A DNA stretch of 64,000 bases, from positions 43,858,758 through 43,922,757 of the forward strand of contig OX485805.1 of NCBI GenBank assembly GCA_950295325.1, written 5' to 3'. Origin of the DNA: Polytrichum commune. Taxonomy: Eukaryota > Streptophyta > Polytrichopsida > Polytrichales > Polytrichaceae. Positions 1 to 11,607 of this stretch are shown one piece after another. Made by a program: the position numbers and the translations under genes. The stretch's first letter is position 1. Each line of letters starts with the position of its first letter. A model generated the notes under the pieces. It ran no database searches. It saw only the letters and a program-made list of their open reading frames with translations, and had not been told where the DNA came from.

Positions 1-1245
1 AATCGTGAAGGAGTGCAGTAAGCCGGATTGGCTGGAAGCAGCCATCATGCAAGCGGGCAACCAAGAGGTATTTATACAGATGTCACGGAAGCTCCATTTC
101 TGCATCAATAGGTTTAATGAGACCGTTGAACCCGTTCTTCACATCTGCAGTAGCATTGAGTTCACTGCTCTAAGTGTAACAGTGGAGCAATATGAGAGGG
201 ATGAGGACTTCTGTCGAGATTCTTTGAAATTTATGGAACGACTTATGGAGGTCGTGAACCAACAGGATTCAAATGACACCATTATAGATTCTCGGAAACA
301 CCAACTCGCAGAATACCTCATTGAACGTGAGAATTACGTGTCATCCACAAATCTTGACTTGGATACATCTCTCCCACAATTCTATGTTGCAAAGCGTGAG
401 TACCCAAGACTTGGGGAACCCATTGGGTCAGGATCAGCTGGATCGGTTCTGAAGGTGCACTGGTTGCGGCTAGAATGTGCTAAAAAACACTTTGCTACTA
501 ATCCTGATGAGAGTAACTCACCACGGAAGTTGGAGCTAATGAAGGAAGTGAGCGCCCTGGTGCATTTAAGCCATCCACATATTGTAAAGCTTCTCTGTGT
601 GAGTATGGAACGTGAGGTTTCATTTTTGATGGAGCTCATGCCGATGAGCCTCCATAACTTCATCAAGAAACGATGGAAGGGGCAGGAATACGTCCCCTTT
701 ACATTGGCAGCTGCCACTGACATTATGTTGCAGATTGCCTTAGGCATGGACTACCTTCATGGCAAAGGAGTGGTTCATCGTGACTTGAAATCCCAGAATA
801 TCCTTGTCACCCCTTCAGGTTGTAAAGGACTCTCTGATGAGGGCTATGGAAACATTAAGGTGACAGATTTTGGGTTGTCTAAGACACTGACTCATGAATT
901 AACTGAGCCTACTGGGATATTAGGAACTCCTCGTTGGATGGCACCCGAGGTGTTAAGATTGAAAGAAGGATTAAAACCAAAAATTGATTGGAGGAAAGCC
1001 GACACTTACAGCTTTGCAATGACGTGTTCGGAGATACTCACTGGGGATACACCTTTCTCTGAAAGTGATTGCAGAATAGATATGTTGTATGAAAGGATCA
1101 CCAAGGGTGGAGAATTGAAAGACCAGAGCTGCCTTTGGCATGTCCAAAATTTCTAGCATCTTTGTTGACACAATGCTGGGATACAAATCCAGCTCTCCGT
1201 CCCAGTTTCACCGAGATCTGCAACATGCTTCAACTCCTCCAAGGT
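1..1245 (+). CDS. Protein kinase domain (module 1 of a multi-kinase gene), 5' partial, frameshifted
   Basis: The frame is open to the left window edge, so the gene starts upstream; the first ATG in view is at 47. About 130 helical-looking residues come first, then a complete Ser/Thr kinase domain of the plant TKL type. Counting residues from position 5: glycine loop GSGSAGS (141-147), lysine pair in ECAKKHF (160-161), helix-C Glu 181, VVHRDLKSQN (256-265), VTDFGLSK (286-293), WMAPE (311-315) and DTYSFAM (333-339). All catalytic residues are present, so this module could be active. The frame breaks at 1118-1120: the frame-1 protein stops at 1154-1156. The conserved tail (RPELPLACPKF, then CWDTNPALRPSF) continues in the next frame from about 1121, as if one A were lost from an A run. 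This is either a real disabling mutation or a sequencing error. It is followed without a gap by a second kinase-like module. Confidence 0.85.
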
Positions 1246-2474
1246 TTCCTATTCAGAGGCTCTGAACTGATCCACAGGAGCTGGTCATTAGCAGAAACTT
1301 CGAGTTTGGATCAAACGAGTGCACTCAGACGTGCAACAGGGCCAGAGCAGGTCATACTCTCTATAGTAGGCTTATCCTCGTTGAAGGAGATGAAGTTGGA
1401 CACGTTCCTCAGGTCCTCCAAGTTCTTCAGGTCGCAGTTAATAAGTCCCCAGTACTGTGATCGGGAGGTTTTGTCATCCATCCTCATGGGGAAATTCCCA
1501 CAACCAGTGGGTTTACGGGGAGTACAGGTATTTGAATTGAATTCCCCTCTGAACTACGACTCAAGGAAGGAATTGGAATTGAGGACGATGGCAAAGTGTA
1601 GATATTTTGTAGAGGGGATGAAGGCATTGACTGACAATCCTCGTAATCATCTGGTGAAATTGCAATACTGGCATTACACTCCTTCCTGGCTGTATAACAG
1701 GCTTTATGTTGTGTATGACGCTTGGTCAAGCACTCTTGACGAGCATCTCAGTGGATTAAAGAAGACGCTCCCGTGGAATACACGGTTACATATATTAACT
1801 GGATTCATGGCATGTGTTGTGTACTTCATGGAGCTGATTGAGCTCAATGTGATTAGCTCCATTTCGCTCAGCACCAAAAGCGTCCTTCTGGACAAGAGCT
1901 ACAACTTACACTTTACTGATGTAAGTCTGGTGCACGACGCTGGACATGTTAAGGCAACCAACGGGGAGAAAGGCATGGTTTACAAGATTGGAATTTTCAT
2001 AATGGAGGTTCTAGGTGGAATCAGGAAGCACCATATTGATACCTCAGATCAATATGCAACAGGAGAGAAACTTACCTTAGATCCACAGTGGGTGCAAGGC
2101 TTCATTGACCCGAGGCTGAATACTGGTTACCATACAGGCCAAGCTGGTACTCTCTTGACCCTCAGTCTCATGTGTACACATCCTAATGAGGATGCGAGGC
2201 CAACCATCTCGTCAGCTCGGGATATAATTACGTCAACTGCGGATATGGCAACAAAGCTGACTCGTTCTCAAGTCCAACGGCAATTTTCAGCTCTTGATTT
2301 CCTCGAGTACAACAGAGCTTCTGAATACACATGTCAAGAAGTGAGGGACATAACTAGCAATTTCTCAACACTCAAAGGATATGGGAAGTACCTCGGGATA
2401 TTGTCAAATGGGGGATGCTACTGGTGGACTAGTTGCATCCCAGTTCTGCATCTCCAAAAGAGTTCCTCGATCAG
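1246..2474 (+). CDS. Second kinase-like module (pseudokinase) and start of the third
   Basis: An open frame continues from module 1 without a stop or intron. Kinase landmarks survive in weak form: LVKLQYWHYTPSW and LYVVYDAWSSTLDEHL in the N-lobe, MVYKIGIFIMEVLGG where DVYSFGVLxLE is usual, FIDPRLN, and LMCTHPNEDARPT as the subdomain-XI segment. The catalytic loop is replaced by ISSISLSTKSVLLD, so the HRD Asp is gone, and DFG is replaced by FTDVS. This module therefore looks catalytically dead. At about 2325-2372 a third kinase begins with YTCQEVRDITSNFS and GYGKYLGILSNGG, the usual entry of receptor-like kinases. Just after this the frame that matches kinases shifts: KEFLDQ at 2457-2474 lies in another frame than the open one. 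The exon probably ends at 2474 before cag|gtatgt. It may be part of a working scaffold protein or an early pseudogene; I cannot tell which. Confidence 0.6.
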
Positions 2475-2781
2475 GTATGTAAGTTCATTTCAGTGCCTCA
2501 CAAGGCCATTCTATGCTCTTCGAGAAACAATTGAGAGGTTTTATAGGAATTTGGGAGCTAGAGTATTTTCTTAACTGATGTGCCTGGTTTTAATGCTTCA
2601 ATTTGTATAGACCAGTGTGGGTTTGGTATATGGGTGAATGCATGGTATCAATAATCAACATCCATAATGGTATGGAAGAACCACTCGTGGGTGTCAGAAT
2701 TGTACACCAATCAAATATTGATATTTGGTTGGTATGTCAAGGTGAGAGAATATATTGAGAGATTTGATTTCTTTGTTCTAG

Positions 2782-5128
2782 GTCAAGATGTACACAAAAC
2801 TGCCAACTTGGGGTTTGGTCATGAACCCAATTGACTTCTGCGTGGAGGAGGGTGAGCGAATACTCATATACAGGGATATGGAGACAATGTCTGCGCAAGT
2901 ATATCTATGTGAGTCACAGTAGTTTCGTAGGAATTTGATCCTACCAGATTCAAATCTTGCAGTGATTGATATGATTGTTGCCCTTTTGTGCAGTTGTATC
3001 TCGTGTATGTTGATGTTTTGAGCATAGAATTATGGTTTTTGGCACAGGGAATAATGCAGAGGTTCCTCTAATTACAACCAAACAACACTCAAAAGCATTG
3101 CAGGACGAAAGAGGTAAAGAGGTTCTTGAACCATTACCACTTAATTTCCAAAATCATTGTCAGTTGGACAATCATTGTTCTTAGAATGCCATCCGTAGAT
3201 TGTGCACATTTTAAGCAATATTATATGCATTGATTATGAGGTACTTCATTCCCTTCATTCCCAAATGTTAGATGAAGGATGTGGTTATAGACACGATATG
3301 GAGACAGAACCTCTGCAAGTATATCTAGGTGTGTCATACTAGAATCTTAGGAATGTGATCCTATCAAATTCAATCTTCCCGTGATCGTTAAGTTTAATTG
3401 TGCTTTCTTGCAGTTGTATCTAGTGTATGTTGATGTTTTGAAGATAGAAATATGTTCTTTGGCAGAGGATAATGCAAAGGTTTCCCTTATTACGATCAAA
3501 CCACAATCAATAGCATTGCAAATCGCAAGAGGTAAATTCACTTTTTTTCCATCCCCACTTTATTTTGCAAAATCATTCAGTTTCACAATCATTGTTCTTA
3601 GAGTGCCATCCTTGGATTAGCTGGACATTTCAAGCAATATTATGTATGAGATATTTTGACACCTTCATCCCCAGATGTTTGATGAAGCATGTGGTTGTGC
3701 ACGAAATAGGCTTGAATTCGTTGTGCAACATGGGCATCGTCCTCCACAACACAACTTTTTATAATATTCATGTGACAAGAAATGGATATGTAATGTTTGG
3801 GTTACAATTTGAGGAAGAGAACAGCTTGACGAAGTCTGAGTAAGGACTTCATTTCTCACTAGCTCTGTAGTCTTGATATTTAGATAGGCTATGTGTGTCA
3901 CCATCACGTTGTGCTTGTATAGTTAGTTGTTGACCTAGTGAACCTGATTATTCTTGTGATCTATTGGTAGGATTCATGTCAAATTTTAAAGTCCAGGTAT
4001 TTCATCCCCCATGATCCTGATTATGCAGGAAACTCTCAAAGCAAATGAAAGACTTTGGTACCATACTAGGGCAGCTTGTATGCGGGCCAAAATGGCAGTC
4101 ATCTTTTGGTACACCTATGCACTTGAAGAATATGGTAATATTGTCCCTTTTAAATCATAAATTTTCTTGTATTAGCCTTGTGCACTACCATAATCAGTTG
4201 AGCTCATCACATGCTCCAAGCCTGTGATGATTGCGTCCAATGTCATGACACATCCACAACTTTTCTTATCTACCTATCTATGCACTAGATTGGGACTATT
4301 TTTAATTCGTCGTTTATGGATTTTAAGTTCGACTTTGACGAATACAACATATTATTCTCAAGATTCATGAGATGAATCTTGTGGTGGTGATGTTCATGGG
4401 TCATGAATTAAATAAAGTGGAGCATGCTAAATCATTACCCCACCCAAAACTGACATCCTAAAATCTTTCGCAATAAGTACATCTTGATTATGAGAATATT
4501 CACTAACTTAACATCAACCTCCCGAGTCCCCTGATGCATTTGGATCATGTACCAATAAAACTTTGGATCCTTGTAACTATTGCATACGGCATTCGGATAA
4601 GGCATAATGTGATGCATTGGAATCCCTTTCAATTGCGAATGAGAAGCATTAGGCCTTTGCCAATCTAATATAAGTAGATATACTCAGGGTTTTATATAAC
4701 GGTTTGAGCATTGTCTCTTTTATGTGGCCAACAACTTTGTCAATTCAACATGCAGGCATAAATGACTATGTTAATCTAACGTTCAAGGTGAATGAATTTG
4801 TCATTTTATACAAAAGGCTAAAGGAGGATCTGCAAGTTTAATAAGATGAATAAGCTTAGGTGTTTGTGTACATAACAAGCCATGAATATCAAGAGGTCTG
4901 CTTTTGAATGTCTCATTCCATAAACAAACTTAAAAATCTAAAAACTAAGACGAATGTTGTAGGCAGTTGATATTGAGCAGTTTGTGGATCCTGGGTTTCA
5001 CAAATTCAACAACTTGGCGATGTCACAACTTGCAATTCTAGCATCACTGTGCCTGGAAGAGGGGCATGCAAGATTTAGTATGGTTAATGTCATTCAGAAG
5101 TTAGAAGGAATGGTGGAATCATGGACAG
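2782..5128 (+). pseudogene. Third kinase module, multi-exon and decayed
   Basis: The kinase is scattered over short exons with plausible splice sites. Exon 2782-2908 encodes DFCVEEGERILIYRDMET, resembling the N-lobe of receptor-like kinases. Exon 3048-3113, and its better-preserved copy near 3470-3531 (QSIALQIARG), give helix E. Sequence at about 3680-3839 holds the catalytic-loop relic GIVLHNTTFYNIHVTRNGY, in which the HRD motif is lost, and MFGLQFEEENSLTK. Exons 4029-4134, 4756-4787 and 4963-5128 run in phase with one another and end with FVDPGF, ASLCLEEGHARFSM and VIQKLEG, the C-lobe tail. I cannot keep one frame from 2472 to 4029: there is a shift before the first exon, a duplicated exon block, and a phase mismatch after 3839. 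From 4029 onward the frame is intact and splices in phase into module 4 (tggacag|gt at 5128, acceptor at 5644). Lost active-site residues argue for a pseudokinase or pseudogene. Confidence 0.6.
2875..3714 (+). repeat. Diverged 420-bp tandem duplication inside kinase module 3
   Basis: Two head-to-tail copies, about 2875-3294 and 3295-3714, can be aligned by eye along their length. Shared landmarks are gatatggagaca at 2875 and 3295, caagtatatcta at about 2897 and 3317, tgtatgttgatgttttga near 3004 and 3424, and the closing cattccc/catcccc stretch followed by atgaag and tgtggtt. Each copy carries the end of one kinase exon, an intron, the helix-E exon and the start of the catalytic-loop exon. 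Copy 2 keeps the kinase-like IARG; copy 1 reads DERG. Confidence 0.85.
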
Positions 5129-5249
5129 GTATGATGTTTCAAGTTTGAGTTATGTTTCTTACAGGTAGACCTATTTCCGTGTCATTTTCCTCACCGATTT
5201 ATTTTTGTGCGAATATTTAAGAAATGGTTGTTATTTTTATAAATGTCTA

Positions 5250-5480
5250 CCACCTCAACGGTAGTTGAATTGGTTAGAATGTATGGCTTGAAATAGATGT
5301 CAAACATCAAGCCAACAACTTGAGTAGCTGGGATGCATCTTTACCTGGGATACAAGTGGTGTGATTCAAATCTTCGCCAAATCACGCTACTGGTACCCAT
5401 TGTATTTCACCCACCAAATCGAAGGTCACCGGATCAATTGGTCATCTTAGAAGTTGTGGACACTGAGGGGCTTAGCAAAC
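5250..5480 (+). repeat. Possible tRNA-derived SINE-like sequence in an intron
   Basis: The stretch tagttgaattggttagaat (about 5263) resembles a tRNA A box, and gattcaaatct (about 5363) resembles a B box, each differing mainly by C-to-T type changes. The boxes are about 90 bp apart, wider than in a plain tRNA. It lies in the intron between the last exon of kinase module 3 and the first of module 4. No second copy was recognised in the window, so the call is tentative. Confidence 0.25.
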
Positions 5481-5644
5481 TTAGTGAGACTTTCTAGGAG
5501 TATGTACCAATGATTCTATGGTGCTGATGAGATGGAACTAATTTGAAAAACAATTCTTGGAGATGTTATATTATTATTATACAACCTTTACTAATTTCGA
5601 GCTGAAGTGGATGGAAATTCTGATGTTAAGATGATATGTGACAG

Positions 5645-7702
5645 CTCATGCGGGTACTTTGGAATTGATAACCTCATATGAGATTATTGCTCGGGAGTTT
5701 ACTCTCCATGAGCTTGATGCCACTAATGAAAACTTCGGTCTGGAGCATCTACCTGGCGAGGGTGAATCAGGTTGGATTCGGCTGGAGGGGAAGCTGGAAA
5801 TGTCCGGTTTCAGGCAGGCAAGTGAAGGCATCATGTTTTATGGCCTGGTGAATGTGTTTCACCTTTGCAGTTTCCTGCCAAGGACAAAATTTGTTGTCCA
5901 GTTGTTGTAGGGATACTAGATACTATAGGTTCTTGTGGCTCATGGGGGGGAGACCGGGAAAATGTGCAGGTTCTTGCAATGAGACAGCTGGACCGAAATG
6001 GGTTCCAAGGCTGTCACGAACCTCTTGTAGAAGTCTTGCTGCGAAGTCTGTCGTATCATCGGAATCTTGTGAATTTACTTGGATATTGTGCCGATAGCAA
6101 CCGACTGTTCTTATTGTACGATTGTGACCCCTCAGCCTTCTTGAAAGATAGTCTATATGGTAAGCTTTTGAATTTCCTGTCTAAGTTGCGAAACATTAGA
6201 CTGGTCAGGAAGTTGTGGAATGTTTCAGGAGATGCCTAACATATGAGGTTGAGAGATGATGCAATTGTTGTTTGCACATGCAGATTTGGGCTTCAGGTAT
6301 AGAATGCATAGTGCCTACGGAGTGGCCAGGGGTCTGGAATATCTGCATGATAAAGCGAGCCCACCTGTTATTTGTGGAAACCTCAACTCTTCGAAAGTTT
6401 TTTTAGATTACAGGTCATCTCCAAAACTGAATGGTTTTGGGCTTGCTGATCTGGGGCCACCGGGTAGTAAGAATGATGTGAATGGGAATGATGGATATCG
6501 CGCTCCCGAATGTGCCATAACTGGGCAGTTCACTTTCAAGTCAGATGTGTACAGCTTCGGCATGGTCTTGTTAGATTTAATCACTGGGCGCAGAGCCATT
6601 GACAATGCGAGGGCAGCTGGGGAGCAGAACCTGGTGGCATGGGTAGAACTCTTAACCTTATTTCTTGCATATATACAGGTTGTTTGGCCTTGAGATCAGG
6701 CATGATACAGATTGTTGTGCGAGTAGTATAATGGCAACTAATATGGGAATGTGCACCTTCCATGTGGACTAGGAGATGAAGGGGTTGTGTGATAGTAGAG
6801 TACCTTCAAGACTATGTAGTTTTTAGCTGTGATGTGTGCACCTTATTTGATAGTGGGATGCACGGTTGCTTGGAGGTTGGCATGAATACTTGTTCGATTG
6901 TTTGGGCACTGTAGGTGAACTTGTGATTGTAGCAATATAATATGTTTGACAATAAATGAGTGTTTTATGAAGAATACAGATTGATGACTGAAATAGGTGA
7001 TGAAGGTAGGTTAATGGGAATGAATGTAGGTATATATGTGCTTGGTGATCATTTCCTCAAAGAGGTAAAACTTGCAAATGAGTGTATGATGTATGCTCAT
7101 TGGTAGAGTCACTAGTATCAGTAAAAGCTTTTTACATAGTGTTATGTGTTTAGTGTGACCTCCTAGGTGTATGGAATTAAGCGGTGCTGTAAATGTTTAG
7201 TATAAATTACATTTCTATAAAGCATAAAGCATAGCACAAATAGGTACGTTTGGCAAGTCTGATTTCTCCTACAATTACCCCGGAATGTTTATTGAAGGAT
7301 TACAGACTTAGGCTTGCTTTTCCTCTTGGAATGCCTGACTTGAAACGTGAGGTTTGAAGGATGCGCTTGATGTTTTTGTTTTTGTTATATTCTATAAGAT
7401 TTATAGAATTCGGATTGTCAATGGCTCCTTTAGGGATATGATATAAGAGTCTATTGAATCACGTGTGAGGTTTGTAAATTTGATACTAATCGGACAAATT
7501 GCAAATTATACTGCAGGCACGAACATTCTGTGAGGGTAGCTAGGAGAATTTTCCATCCAATTCAAGTCCCAAGCTCCTGGCATGGGCTTTGGATTTAGCA
7601 GCCTGGTGTTTGGAACAAGATGCAATAGCTCGTCCTCCTATTAAAGATGTGGTGTCAAAGTTTCAAGGAGATTATCCACAGTTGAGAGACATTGTGTTTT
7701 GA
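5645..7702 (+). pseudogene. Fourth kinase module, PBS1-like RLCK-VII type, catalytically dead
   Basis: Exons 5645-5817, 5871-6159, 6284-6642 and 7517-7702 join in phase. The product reads EFTLHELDATNENFG, then LAMRQLDRNGFQG, LVNLLGYCAD, GVARGLEYLHDKASPPV, DGYRAPECAITGQFTFKSD, VYSFGMVLLDLITGRRAID and LVAW|ARTF. This is the signature of receptor-like cytoplasmic kinases of the PBS1 group. Key residues are lost: the ATP-binding Lys is Arg (AMRQL), HRD is CGN, and DFG is NGFG. The last exon has an in-frame TAG at 7541-7543, after which the same frame goes on with ALDLAAWCLEQDAIARPPIKD to a TGA at 7700-7702. So the reading frame is broken even though the family match persists. Intron 5818-5870 appears to use a GC donor (cag|gcaagt), which is the only donor nearby that keeps the phase. 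The module is spliced in phase to module 3, so all four kinase modules appear to belong to one ancestral gene. Confidence 0.7.
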
Positions 7703-8769
7703 TGCATGCAAAATGCATTGACGGACTGAATTGGAAGTGATTCGAAGCTACAAGGTGCTACTCTAGTGTGCAATTGTCATTACGCAAGAGTAAAATTGCA
7801 ATGTAATTAATTGTCGAGATGTCCAAGGATGATTCAACACAAGATTGATGACTATGCAGCTTGTGATTTGAACTATTGTTGTTTCATTAATCCTACCTAT
7901 TCTCATTCCTATAAGCCTCTGAATGCATTTCAAGAGCTCTTCTACCTAGAGTTGTCTCTACAATATGATAGGGAGGAGACTTGGGGGGGAAGAATGGGGA
8001 AAAAGGGGAAGGAAGAGTTGAAGATTGTTTGAATACGGTATGTGGGTGTTATTTGGTCAATTGTTTTTGTTCTCCATCTTCTATTGGTCATATTTTACGT
8101 CTTGAAATTTGTGTTGCATTAGCAAATGTATGATGAATCGCCAAAAAAATTAGGATTTCCCTTGGTTTAGTTACAGAAATTATGGGAAGTGCATATGACT
8201 TACTTTCTCGTTGAATGAAAACATAGGTTCCTCTAATTGTGTTGAGTATCATATATACTAGAGTAGTTAATTCAATTTGAATTTATAGTCTAATTTCTTT
8301 TAAGTGTGTGTTTTATTATGTTGTAGGTTGTTGGATCCACACCTAGCCACACATTATTGAATTATAATTTTCCAATTGAGAAAAATAATTGCATAGCACT
8401 TGCATACCTTATTAACATATTAAAATATTGTAAGGAACTGACATGGTTTTAAAGTGTAACTTTAAACTAAAAAAGCAGTATATTCAAGAATTCTTGCTAA
8501 AATTTGTACTTGTGAGAATTTATTCAACTAGAGCATAGAATTTTAACATGATCTCATCAGAATAAAAACCATAGTTGGTTTTGAATAATTTAAATATGGA
8601 TTCCTTTCCTTATGCTTCTCATTCGTTGTCATAAACAAGAAAATAATTCAAAATGAAATCTATATGTAGTCTATGAAACATATACTTAAAGAAATTATAA
8701 AATACTCGTCATTTAATCATGTAATAACAATATAATATTATTTATCTAATCATAGTCATTTATATTGTC

Positions 8770-10375
8770 AAGGTGTTTTTTGTTGACTTATTTCATCTTT
8801 CTTTTTATTTAGTTGAAATTGTCCGTTTGTGCAGATGCCAGTCAATATTTCCTCAACTTGTTTCAATTCTACAATAATTGATATTTGAGTATATGTGGAC
8901 AGACTACTTGTTTTAAAATCATAAGGGATGTGCACTTGTGGGGACACAAACATCAAATGACAATAACACAAGTAACAACCCAACAATCACAACTTCAAAT
9001 GTTTGTATTCCATGTTCGCCAACCATCAAATTTGTGTAGTTTTGCAATCTAATGTATGTCATAGTGGTGGTTGGAATTGTCCAAATTCGTGCATAATCCT
9101 TATATACTTAAATCCTAATTCAATGATATTCTCGTATGCTTGCAAAAACCTCCCAATTGATGGTATTGCATTTAGGTTCAATATGTCCTTGATCATTTGG
9201 ATGCTCCAAAATATATTGAAACTATAATGTTTCATGTTTGGTGTAGCTTTGAACTTTGGTAACATGTGGGACTCCCAATCTTTTCCTAGGTTTGTAATGA
9301 TGACATTGCAGATGGAGAGGGAGTTTGGTAACCAAAATGAAGAGTGACTACACTAATACCAATAAATATTGTTTGCATCATGTTGGGTTGTCTGCAACAT
9401 GTCACCTTCAATAATTGGCACAAAAATGCACAAAATATGATGATCTTAGAACCACTTTACACTAGAGCTTGAGGGCATTCATTAGCAAAGTCGTTAAAGA
9501 CTTTTTCATCCCCCAGATGTAAGTCATAAGCAACAAGGTCTACAAATATATATGTCATAGAAGCTCATGCAATTATTGTTTCTAAATATACCATCAAATG
9601 ATATGCAGGATCATAAGTCCTTTTTGATGAACCAATCTTCATGTTTGATTGTCGGTCGATCAAGTATGTTGGATCCTTATACTCCCACCAATGATTACCA
9701 AATCATTGGATCCTATAAACCCTTCCAACAAACCAAACCTTCATTGGAGCTAATTTTTTTGGTTTATCATGTTTTTCGGCGATTCTAGCTTTAGGTGTGT
9801 TAAAAAAATATTTATGAAAAAACTTATTTAAATAAATTTTAAACATTAAAATTTAAAAGCACTCCACAATCACAATCAATATTTAATATAGTATCTTGTT
9901 TTGCAACAATAAGGATTTTAGGCTTCGTATATAATATGTAAGCCTTAATTCCAATCAATCAATCTTTAGATAAAGTTGGATTTCCATTCAATTGACTAAC
10001 AAGTGTACTTCTGAATATTCTAGACTCCCTACCTCTACATAAGTCACAATGGACTTTACACTAGATTGAGAGGGAATTTCAACATTTTCATGTTCATCAA
10101 ACAGAACATCCAAGGCACGTCGAATCTCATTTTGCAACTCCACATCTTCATTTATATCATTTTCAACCTGCCACTACATCAATTCCGTCTCTATGACAAC
10201 ATCCTTGCACATATTTGAATTGTCTTCTCCAAATACTACAATTTTCCTTGTCACCACCTTATGCATTGGAATCATCACTCAATGTGTGATCATAATCACA
10301 CTCCTCATCCTCCTCCATACTTCCAGATTAATGAGCCTCACATAAGCGACCCTACCATACAAGTACAAATATTCA
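8770..10375 (-). mobile_element. Unidentified degenerate mobile element
   Basis: Two parts recur elsewhere in the window, which is why I call it mobile. The part at 8985-9115 matches about 44,025-44,150, and the part at 10,187-10,375 matches 18,921-19,110; both pairs are clearly alignable. On the minus strand, broken frames carry an acidic segment (EEDEECDYDHTLSDDSNA) and pieces such as DVELQNEIRRALDVLFDEHE and NHWWEYKDPTYLIDRQ. I do not recognise a transposase or polymerase motif, and I see no terminal repeats, so the class stays open and the ends are approximate. Confidence 0.35.
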
Positions 10376-11578
10376 TATTGATAAAATAGTCATTCTTATG
10401 AGGGTTGCCCATACTCATCCAACCTAATTCTTGGGCAACCCTTAGAAAAATTTTGTAGGGGGTGGACTCATTTTAACACGTACGAATTAATGTGAGTGTA
10501 AGAAGGAAAATTATTTGAGGCACTCGTGTACATAATATACAGAAGGTGGATTGTATTAATTTTCTCTAGTGTGTATATTTCAAAAGGCTATTAAGAATTT
10601 TGAAGTAGAGGTAGATGTAAAAAGGGGCCCTAAGGTTTAGTGAAAAATTAGACAATAGATGTATTAGTTTCATCTAGTTCACATTCAACATTGTTGTCAT
10701 ATGATAATAGTCCTCAATGACTCCCTTGTCCATTCTTGTTGGGGTTTAATTTGCATTTGGGTTTTGAGACAACCTAGAGGCTCTTGGAGTGCTCATGGGC
10801 TCCCTTGAGACTTGAGTTTTGCTCTCTAGATTGTGGCTAAGTTATTGTGCTCTTGTCTTTCTTTGTTTGATGCAATCATTTATTTAAATGATATGAATGA
10901 AAAAAATTAAAAATGTTCATGGATTTTACATGTAATAAAGGCACAATCAATTCGTGATTATTATTTTGTATATGTAGTGGAGGCATCCATCACTTGAAAT
11001 TGAGAAACTCAACGTAAGTACATGAGTCCATTTTCTAGCTTACTGTTAGTATGTATACATTTGTTTTTCTCTATAAACTTCTTGCTTTTGGGGGGTTCAA
11101 TTTGATAGCAACCCACACACGTCGTTTAGGTTTCCAATGAAGAGTCCCATCCCTCGGGGGTTGTTGATGTTCACTTGGCATCACTATAGAACTTCAAGGT
11201 CAAGGTCCAGGAAAACATTTCTCAAGGAGGCAACCACTTCAACACCACAATCCAAGGCCAACCATCGTTGATGATTGCTTTAAGTTCTTCTTAAGCCCAA
11301 GACCTAATCCAATGATAAATTGCAATATATAAGACCAACCCCACCATCACCACAACCACAACCACAAGGATTTACACAAGACAAGTGCAAATGCAACCTA
11401 GGCTGGCAACTTATGTTAGACTATACTTATATTTTACAAATTCTAGTGCTGATGAAAGCAACTTAAACTCTCGTGATAACATTTTTGGACATTTGAAAGT
11501 ACCCAAAAGTCAAATCCAAAAAAAGTATCTTATTAATCAAAAAAAGTAAAGGATTACAATATGTTGAGAAACGGTTAG

Positions 11579-11607
11579 TAATAATAATAATAATAATAAT
11601 AATAATA
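11579..11607. repeat. TAA/ATA microsatellite
   Basis: About nine uninterrupted copies of the trinucleotide are visible in AT-rich intergenic DNA. Confidence 0.95.
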
